Below are positions 56,501 through 64,000 of a DNA stretch of 64,000 nucleotides, piece after piece. Numbering within the stretch: position 1 is the stretch's first letter; each line of letters starts with the position of its first letter. This DNA comes from Lophium mytilinum. Taxonomy: Eukaryota; Ascomycota; Dothideomycetes; Mytilinidiales; Mytilinidiaceae. Below the pieces are notes generated by a model, which was not told the origin of the DNA, did not search any database, and worked only from the letters and a program-made list of their open reading frames with translations. Where the stretch lies: positions 276,834 to 340,833 of the forward strand of contig MU004201.1 of the NCBI GenBank assembly GCA_010093605.1. The letters run 5' to 3'. The position numbers were made by a program, and so were the translations under genes.

Positions 56501-57960
56501 AAACGCCGCAATTAATAACGGCTTTCTACCTAATTCTGCCGAGATTACTACCTATAAATAGAACTAGGTAACTATAAAGTTATTAATAACCTCCTCTACG
56601 TCTATAAGCGGCTCTATGTTCTAGATATTAAATAACTGCGCACTTATATTATCTAATCTATGCAAGAACCTAAGCCCGCTAGACACGCTAGGATAATATT
56701 AATCTACGCACGACTCTGTAAACACTATTACTAGCCTTAAATAACGTCCTCCATAGACTAGTATATCGGCGCCTTCCTAGCTTATAAAAGATCTAAACAC
56801 TCTTAAGAAGGTAAATAAGGACTACTCCGTCCTCTGCCTATTCTAGATTAATATTAGTATTACATTTCTATTAACTTTATTACCCCCTTGCCAATCTATA
56901 AATAATAGGGGCGCAAGCTTAAATATATTATAGTTGTTGTTAATTAATTCTTAAAGAAGAGGAAGTTTATCCTTTCATTGCAATAAAAGGATATAATCCG
57001 CGCTCCGGTCTTAAACTAGTAGATAACTCTATAGCTAAAGGACTATAGAAGCCCCTTAGAGAGAAGGCTAATGCGCTCGCTAAGCGACTAAATAACCTCC
57101 GCCTGTTCCTCTATAATAAATTAATTTGGGTACAAGCTAGATAGATAGAGTTTGCTAACCGCAAGCGGAAACTAGCTACAGAGTTTAAAGTTGGTAACTA
57201 AGTTATATTGGACGCGCGCAATATTAAGACTTACCGCCTAAATAAATTACTAGACCATAAATAGCTTAGTCCCTTTAAAGTTACTAAGGTTATTAATAAC
57301 GCCGCTTACTAATTAGATCTCCCACGCACTATAAAGGGAGTGTTTAATATCTTCCACCTATAGCTACTCTACCGCATTACGCATAAGCTATTAAAAGGAT
57401 AAATCCAGGAGGAACCTAGACCCGTTAAGATTAATAAAGAAGGCTACGAGCAATAGAATATTAATAAGACTATTAACTTACGTATTAATAAAGCTATGCT
57501 TAACCTAGCCACTAAATAAAAAGGCCTACTTTAGTATAAGATTCTCTATACTAGTTACCCTAAATGGAACGCTAATTCTTAATAGAAGTTCTATACTAGT
57601 GTTACTAACTACTATAATATTATTATAGACTATTACTACATCTACCTAAATATAAAAGGACCTTATAAGTCCTTCTAGAAACCTAAATATTAGGAGCCGC
57701 TACTCGCCCTAATTATGACAACGCTCTACAGATAACGCCCGTTCCCTGCCTTGCTAACCCAACTAGTACCGGTCGGCTAAGCTATTGTCGACTATATTAA
57801 ACAACGCCGCACCGCGTGGACTGCGCAACGAAGCTTAGTAACGCATGTAAGATTAACTATATTACTAACCTTATATCTAAGGCTTAGTAAGCACCTACTA
57901 TAACCCGGAAGAATAATAGGCCGTTTATATAATTGCAAGATAGAAAGGACTACTCTATAG
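53560..57960 (+). pseudogene. pol: Element C2 pol remnant
   Basis: The protease DTG is intact at 53771-53779. RT fingers are in the open run 54725-55000 (VIKKLGGGL); the catalytic box at 55112-55123 reads YIDN. RNase H is at about 55540-55900. The AT-hook linker is at 56222-56329 (RGRPKK and QGRPKK). The integrase zinc region is near 56670-56790. The first core Asp reads Asn (INFITPLP near 56870). A deletion of about 0.3 kb at about 56972 removes the second Asp and the Glu. A chromodomain-like part is at about 57430-57680. Confidence 0.85.
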
Positions 57961-58008
57961 TAAGTATATATGCTAGAATAGGAAGGCTATATATATATAG
58001 CTTTCTTT

Positions 58009-58022
58009 TTAGAGGGGGGGAG
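58009..58022 (+). promoter_or_regulatory. Element C2 polypurine tract
   Basis: TTAGAGGGGGGGAG directly precedes the 3' LTR and corresponds to the tract in C1. Confidence 0.85.
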
Positions 58023-58242
58023 TATTATAGCTGTAACGCGACCCTTATTATAATACTTTCCTATTATAGGTAACAGCGTTACGTGGCTTCTATTATATGC
58101 CACCGTTACCTAACCTCGCTTAGCGCCAGCCTCGCCTACCTCTCGGCCGACGCTCCGCGCCCTACTCTCTCTTCTTGTAGCTAATTTGTTGTATACTTAA
58201 TACAATTAGTTTTCTATTACAATTCTATATTACACCGTGACA
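58023..58242 (+). repeat. Element C2 3' LTR (220 bp)
   Basis: It runs from TATTATAGCTGTAACG to CACCGTGACA. The TGACA end is unmutated and gives the terminal inverted repeat with TGTCA of C1. Confidence 0.9.
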
Positions 58243-58626
58243 CCACCCGGTTAGATACCCTGGAAGGAGGATTAAAATAATTTTAATAGTATTAGTAGTA
58301 TATAGCTAGCTAGATTAAGCTAGAGGAACACTTATATAGTTAATTTAGTTTATAACCTTCTTTCTTTAGCTACTCCTTACAGGAGCTTAGACTTAAAGGG
58401 AAGAAGGGTAGTTTTAGGCCTTATAAGGCCTTTTTCTTTATTTATTGCGGGACGGGCATATAGGTTACATGCCCTTACGCCTCTTAGCACGCTAGCGCGT
58501 TAGCACGCATATAGCAGCGTACTTCTAGCTGCTGCACTTACGTCTCTTTTCTCTCTTTATCTTATAACTTCTATAGTATAGTAATTAAAATCTTACCTTT
58601 CTCTATATAGCCTATAAGTTCTTATA
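58243..58626 (+). repeat. Element B2, part 3: 3' end and 3' LTR
   Basis: It continues B2 after C2: CCACCCGGTTAGATACC matches B1 at about 7764. The LTR is 58290-58626 (337 bp, the same length as in B1). The 16-bp AGGCCTTATAAGGCCT palindrome is kept; the CACGTG hairpin is more eroded. Element I sequence starts right after it, so B2 may have inserted into I. Confidence 0.8.
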
Positions 58627-61600
58627 CTATTTATATATAGCCTAATTACTTTAAGCTAGCGCTAGCTTATAAGAAAGCTAAAGCTTAGGCGCGCACTAAT
58701 AGACGCCCGTATAAATCTAGCAATGTTGTCTTAGGTCTAGCTAATTTTACTAATAACCTAGCAGCTATTAGTCTCTACGCAATGTTAAAAGATAACTAAC
58801 GGAAATTCTTTAAGAAGATAGAACGCAAGCTAATAAGCTGTAATAAACTTAAAGTATTAGTATCTATAGAATATTATAGCTTCCTTAATATATAAGACCT
58901 AAAGAAAGCTAATAAGCTTCTATCCTATTATAAAGCAAAAGACGGCACTAATATTAACTACTAAATTAATATTAAGCTAGAATCTAAAGCACCGGCATTT
59001 AACGTCTACAGGCTCTTAAGAAATAAGATACTAGTTATTAAAACATTTATTAATAAGATATATAGTAAGGGCTATATTTAGAAAAGTAATAGTTAATATA
59101 TAGCCCTAGTTATTATTTTCCATAAGCTAGGCGGAGGTCTACGCATCTGCGTTAATTATTGGGGCCTTAACGCTGTTACAATTAAGGCCCGGAATGTCCC
59201 TCTAGCAATAAAGGATACTCTAGCCTTATTAAAACACGCCCAATAATATATAAAGTTCGATGTTATTACTGCCTTTCACGCTATCTAGATATAAAAAGGT
59301 AATAAAAAGTATATAGCGTTTCTTATAAGATACAGTTTATTTAAATTTACTATCCTATCTTTTAGCTTATACAATACTCTAGCAACATTCTAAGCCTTTA
59401 TTAATAATATCCTCCTAGAGTACTTAGATAATTTCTTTATAGCGTACCTTAATAATATCCTTATTTATAGTAATATACTTAAAGAGTATGTCGGCCACGT
59501 TAAGAAAGTCTTTTAATAACTTTATAAAGCTGGCCTCTTCCTTAATATTACTAAATATAAATTTTATAAGTAAGAAGTTAAGTACCTAGGTATTATTATT
59601 AGCGTCGACAGCCTTAAAATGGACCTGCCTAAGGTAGAGACCGTTATTAATTAGCCCTAACTATAAAACTTACAGGACGTAAAAGTATTCTTAGGCTTTT
59701 ACAACTTCTATAAGTAATTTATTATCGCCTATTTAGATATTACAGGACCCCTTATATAACTGACTAAGGCAGAAGTCCGTAAATAGTTTACTTTCCTATA
59801 GTAGAAAGATAGCTAAGAGAATTTCTTCTTTAAATATAAATAAAACAGGCGTTTATTAACGCCCCTTAGATGGCCCACTTTAATCTAGATCTAGAGATGT
59901 AGGTAGAATATAATACATCTAATACTGTTACAGCTGCTATTTTATTATAAATATAGGCTAATAGCGTTCTCCGCCCTATTATATTTATATTATATTAGAT
60001 AAGCGCTATATAACTTAATTACTAGATCTATAATAAAAAACTCCTTATAATTATCCGCGCCTTTAAAAGATAGCGTATAGAACTTACTAGTTAAAGCTAT
60101 AGTAACCTAATTAAGGTGCTCTCTAACTACTAGATATTATAATACTTTATAGAAACTAAGCAGCTTGCTTAGAAATAAGCTAGATAGGCTAAGTTTCTCT
60201 AAGTTTAATTTCTACATTACTTATAGGCCAGGCAAGGATAATACTAAAGCTAATTTACTAATAAGGCACCTAGGCAATATACTAGGTTAAGATAATAAGC
60301 GCTATAAAATCTAGTAGTAAACTATTTTAAAAGACTATAACCTTAAACTAGAAATGCGCTATACTATTAAACTAGCCTATATTATAACTAACGGTGTTAC
60401 CTATAATATAGCCTTCCTTGCAGCAATAATATACAACCTTATTAAAGTGGAACTTAATTAGGAGGAGTCTAAGAATAACCCTAATAAGAAGCTACTAGAG
60501 CTACTAAGTAGGTAGAAGGAGTTATAGAATAACCCTACTAAAGGTGCTATAGATTAAGATATTATAGATTATATATAAGAAGCCCTTACTAATATTATTA
60601 TTGCTAACGCTATTAAAGACGCTATTGGAGCTAAGCTACGCCGCCTGCCTACTAATATAGTTAAAAATTACGGCGTTAAGCTTAAGCTCTATAATTATAT
60701 AATTATAATAGCCTTATCTTTATTTAAAAAGACCGCCTATATATTTCTACTAAGAAGAAACTCTAGTTAGCTATTATTAAGACCCTTTAGAAACCTCAAC
60801 GCGCTAGATATAGTAGAACTACGTCCACCTATAACCGCGTTTTAATATATTACTTCTAGCTATAGATAACCTATAATATTAACCGTTATATTAAGGCCTA
60901 TTAGCCGTGTAATTATATTAAGCACGCATAAGAAGTAAAGCAAGGCTTTCTTAAGCTACTCCCTATCCCTAAGCGATACTAGACTAATTTAATAGTAGAT
61001 TTTATTAGTCCTCTGCCTAAATACTTATAATTTAGACGGGATTACTAATATCTTATAGTAGTTATTAATAGGCTCTCTAAGATGCGTAAGTTTATCTCTA
61101 TAGTTACTACATACACTAAGGAAGTAGCCTAAGCCTTTCTTAAATAGATATAGCGCATTAAAGGGTATTTATAGTCTATTATTTCTAATAGAGAAATATA
61201 ATTTATCTTAATCTTTTAGTTTCGCCTATGTAAATGCATTAGAATAAAGCTAAAGCTTTCTACCTCTTTCTACTCTAAACTAGATAGATAGACGGAAATT
61301 ACTAATATAGGCTTTAAATAGTACTTTAGAGCATATAATTACTACTAGTAGAATAACTAGTATAACTTCCTTACTATTACTAAGTTTAAAGTTAACTTAT
61401 TAAAGAATGCCTCTACTAGAGTAGCGCCTTTTACAGCTACTAAAGGTTATATTCCCAGCGCGGGCACTAAACTAGCTACGCAATTGCTAGAAGACGCAAC
61501 TGCATCTATAATTCATTCTACTAAGCTAGCGGATAAGCTTGTTAATAAGCTAGATAAGCTATACGCGTTCCTCTACACGGAAATTATTTAAGCTTAGGCT

Positions 61601-62300
61601 AAGTAAAAGAAATACGCTAACGCCGGATAATAACTAGCTTAGATATACTACCTAGGCGATTAAGTTAGACTTAATAGATAAAATAAACTGCCTAAATAAG
61701 AAACTTAACTTTAAGAAGCTAGGCCCCTTTAAGGTTCTAGAAAGCTATAAAAACGGCAGTGCATATAAGCTTAAGCTACCTAAGGGTATAGAAAACCTGC
61801 ACCCTATCTTCTATCCTTAGTAACTCTACCCGGCTAACGCGGTCCCTATAGAAGAATAGTATAATCCTAAGCCTCTACCTATATAGATAACGCTAATATA
61901 TTAGAAAGATAACGCTAAGAAGGTTATTAACTACTATCTTAATAGAAGATAACTTAACCCCACTAAAGGTAAAAGGGGCATACTCTAGTATAAAATTAGG
62001 TTTATTAGATAGTATAATAAATCCTAATATAATAACTATAATTACGCTAACAGTTGTCTATATTTTATAGTAGACTTCTACTATTACTATCCTAAGAAGC
62101 TAGAACCTTACATGTTATTTATACTACTATTAGACTAGAAACTAATCTTAGCTAATATCCTTGCCGCTATAGACCTCCGTATAACTAATGCTGCAGAAGC
62201 TTACTAGACTAGCAGTTAAATTGATTTATTAAGAAGGCCTAAATGTAGACATGCATAATGATTAAATATAATATAATAGCATAGATTATTATAAGCACCT
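58627..62300 (+). pseudogene. pol: Element I pol remnant
   Basis: RT is at about 58990-59760: FHKLGGGLRICVNY near 59120, and the catalytic box at 59445-59456 reads YLNN. RNase H is at about 59880-60240, in a shifted frame. The integrase zinc region is near 60850-60950. In the integrase core (about 60970-61450) the first Asp is kept (LIVDFISPLP), the second reads Asn (ISNREI), and the Glu is kept (TEITNIGF). The C-terminal part runs to about 61850. A chromodomain-like tail may lie at 61950-62120. Confidence 0.75.
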
Positions 62301-62385
62301 AGTAGTAGGCTAGCAGCTATAAAGGCTATATAGCTCCTTATAGCCCTATTATACCCGGTTCTAGTCTAGATAAATAAGGCTACTT

Positions 62386-62430
62386 ATAGTAATACTGCGC
62401 ATAGTAATACTACGCATAGTAATACTATAC
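62386..62430 (+). repeat. Tandem repeat, 3 x 15 bp
   Basis: Units ATAGTAATACTGCGC, ATAGTAATACTACGC and ATAGTAATACTATAC start at 62386, 62401 and 62416. They lie in the 3' untranslated part of element I. Confidence 0.85.
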
Positions 62431-62648
62431 ATGTCTATACTACTGCACTAAAACAGTAAGGCTGCATAAAAATAGGAAGAATAAGCAATCCTCTAGAAAT
62501 TAATTTATTTCCTTTATTTACTTACGGCTGTAACACGATAAAGTACTTTATTTAATAAATATTAAACTAGTTATAGATACTCTAGCATAGAAATAACTCT
62601 CTGTTATAAAAGCTTTAAATTAGGGGGCTTCTTTAGAGGGAGAAGATG

Positions 62649-63680
62649 TGTTATAGCTATATAATTGCGCATAACACGTAACTAGAGGTTACGTAATAGA
62701 GGCTCTACGGAATAGGTAAATATTGCTCTGTATTTTAGGTTCTTATAACGTCCGTCCTAGAAACCTCTTTCTCTCTTATATTTATCTTATATTAAGGGCA
62801 CTAATAATTCTATACCGGGTTTTTCCTCTATATATACCGTGTAATTCCTCTATATATACCTACTTACGTCTAATCTTCTAATTAGCTTAGAGGGCTTGGA
62901 ATACTGCTCCGGCGCTTTATAGTAAGGCTGTATAGCCTTCCTATTTTATTATGCATTCTTACTATTTTTAATAGACTATACTTAGTCGCGCGTAAGGCTA
63001 TAGATAAGACTATATATATAGGCCGTGCGCAAGGCTATATATAAGGCTGTATTTATAGTAAGGCTATATAGTTATAGTAAGGCTGTATAGTATACCCGTT
63101 ATACTATATATACTCCCTGTTTCCTATAGTATATAGGCTATTATATTACTATCTACGTGCCTGCGTGCCTATAAGCATGCTAAAACAGTTAAATTCTTAC
63201 CTTATTACGGCCTCTCCGCATTAAACCTAGCCCCCCTACATCGCCCCTGCACCCCCCTAGCTATTCTAATCTATTAACGCCTCTATATACTATTTATATA
63301 TTACTATCTAATATTAGAGCTCCTTATAAGAAAGCAGCGCTAGCGCTGCCTAAGGCTAAGGAGCTAGCTAAGGGGGCGGCTGGAGGGCTATAGTAAGAGG
63401 TGTATTATAGAGGAAGAGATTAAGAATAAGATTATAATTGCTTATAGCTACGCCGCACTTAGAGAGAGTATTTAGAATTAGTAGTAAACCTAAGCGAGCG
63501 AATTAGAGGCCTTATAGGGCCTCTCTAGACCAATTAGAAGATTAGATATAAATGGGTGTATATAGAGGAGAAAACAGGTATACATAGAGGAAAAACCTAG
63601 TGTAGGATTATTAGTCCCCTTTATTAATATTAATACTATTTAATTTAATAATTCCGATGTTCTAACCCTAAGCTCTAACA
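62649..63680 (+). repeat. Element I 3' LTR, split by an 824-bp insertion
   Basis: It starts TGTTATAG and ends CTCTAACA (inverted repeat TGTTA/TAACA). After removing the insert and one copy of its 8-bp duplication the LTR is 200 bp, identical in length to the copies at 10245-10444 and 11538-11737. CACGTA (62675-62680) and TTACGTAA (62689-62696) look like two former CACGTG boxes. Confidence 0.9.
62796..63619. mobile_element. Non-autonomous DNA element with about 90-bp terminal inverted repeats (824 bp)
   Basis: The first 90 bases and the reverse complement of the last 90 align with about 80 percent identity: GGGCACTAATAATTC against GGGGACTAATAATCC, and later CTAATCTTCTAATTAG against CTAATCTTCTAATTGG. 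Flanks TATATTAA (62788-62795) and TTTATTAA (63620-63627) match at 7 of 8 positions. The family I LTR at 11538 shows the site without the insert. There is no coding potential inside; several short AAGGCTGTATAG-like repeats are at 62920-63090. An 8-bp duplication suggests hAT-like mobilisation; the long inverted repeats would also fit a Mutator-like element. Confidence 0.85.
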
Positions 63681-63951
63681 CGGGATAACTTCTAGATAGG
63701 GAGGCATTTAGTAAGGTAGATAAGTGCAGGTATATAGGTAGCACGTAATAAGTATTTAGGGCCTTTCTTAGTTATAGAGAAGAGAGCTTATTATCTAATA
63801 TCTCTTTATCTTATAAAGTTTACCCTAGGTAGTATAACGGCCACGGCCTTATCTTTAATATAATATAATTAAGGTTATTCTCTTCTACTCTCTCTCCCCT
63901 TTAGTAAATGTAATTCTTACTCTTATAACTATTCCGCCCTCTACTGCTACA
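63681..63951 (+). mobile_element. 3' end of a second family E element (polypurine tract and LTR)
   Basis: 63681-63706 matches the bases before the 3' LTR of E (GATAACTTCTAGATAGGGAGG against GACGACTCCTAGGTGGGGAGG, in part). 63707-63951 is the LTR, ending CTGCTACA. Because internal sequence precedes the LTR it is not a solo LTR. It is heavily RIP-mutated, unlike E. Confidence 0.8.
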
Positions 63952-64000
63952 CTAACTAAGGTTATTATAGGAATGAAGAAGTTTAAGTAATAGTAAGAGG
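63952..64000. other. Unassigned end of window
   Basis: 49 bases right of the E-type LTR. Nothing recognisable. Confidence 0.6.

Larger units (their letters stand above)
50305..58242 (+). mobile_element. Element C2: full-length, heavily RIP-mutated copy of family C (7938 bp)
   Basis: 220-bp LTRs enclose gag, protease, RT, RNase H, integrase and chromodomain in the same order as C1 but on the plus strand. It is inserted into B2 just after the chromodomain, and the B1 copy shows the empty site. The element is about 280 bp shorter than C1, mostly because of a deletion in the integrase core. RIP is far heavier than in C1. Confidence 0.95.
58627..63680 (+). mobile_element. Element I: 5'-truncated Ty3/gypsy with 3' LTR, carrying an inserted DNA element
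   Basis: It begins in the spacer before RT and runs through RT, RNase H and integrase to a 3' LTR with a polypurine tract (AGAGGGAGAAGATG, 62635-62648). It is related to families C and F by the order and wording of the pre-RT segment. Its 5' LTR and gag may be the pieces at 11538-13195, but that link is uncertain. RIP is heavy. Confidence 0.8.

Overview
The window looks like heterochromatic DNA of a filamentous ascomycete (Pezizomycotina-type). It is built almost entirely from LTR retrotransposons of the Ty3/gypsy class that have been hit by repeat-induced point mutation (RIP). The evidence for RIP is the near absence of CA and TG dinucleotides over long AT-rich stretches, a flood of TAG and TAA stops where the families carry CAG, CAA or TGG, very few TGA stops, and reading frames that otherwise stay in register for kilobases. 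I find no host gene, tRNA, rRNA or CRISPR array. There is one assembly gap (10021-10135). I name the families A to I here only for reference. All family calls are by eye. || Layout: 1-4440 is a decayed chromodomain gypsy element (A, plus strand). 4986-8147 is the 3' part of family B (copy B1: RT end to 3' LTR). 8148-13195 is very AT-rich sequence with a gap, two 200-bp LTRs of family I in opposite orientation, and an unrecognised coding-like stretch. 13196-20846 is element F with both LTRs. 20850-22588 is a minus-strand fragment H (RT, gag, 5' LTR). 22589-63951 is a nest. Host element B2 (22589-23152, 49040-50304, 58243-58626) received D (23153-36505), E (36505-49039) and C2 (50305-58242). D in turn received C1 on the minus strand (24103-32316). 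58627-63680 is element I, whose 3' LTR contains an 824-bp inverted-repeat DNA element. 63681-63951 is the 3' end of a second family-E copy. || Two elements are much less mutated than the rest. C1 (8214 bp, perfect 5-bp target duplication, LTRs differing at about three sites in 221 bp) keeps intact protease DTG, RT YMDD and integrase D-D-35-E residues. It has two AT-hook motifs in pol and a candidate -1 ribosomal frameshift heptamer at the gag-pol overlap. E (12.5 kb) has gag-protease, pol without a chromodomain and, downstream of pol and inside the LTRs, an additional same-strand reading frame of about 990 codons. Part of that frame resembles a 2-oxoglutarate/Fe(II) oxygenase fold whose metal ligands appear to have been mutated. 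This cargo gene, with a polypurine motif repeated beside it, is the most interesting feature of the window. || The same logic runs through all families: LTR, gag with coiled coil and CCHC knuckle, protease, RT, RNase H, integrase, usually a C-terminal chromodomain, polypurine tract, LTR. Several unrelated LTR families carry two or three CACGTG-type palindromes within about 40 bp, which suggests shared transcriptional control before silencing.
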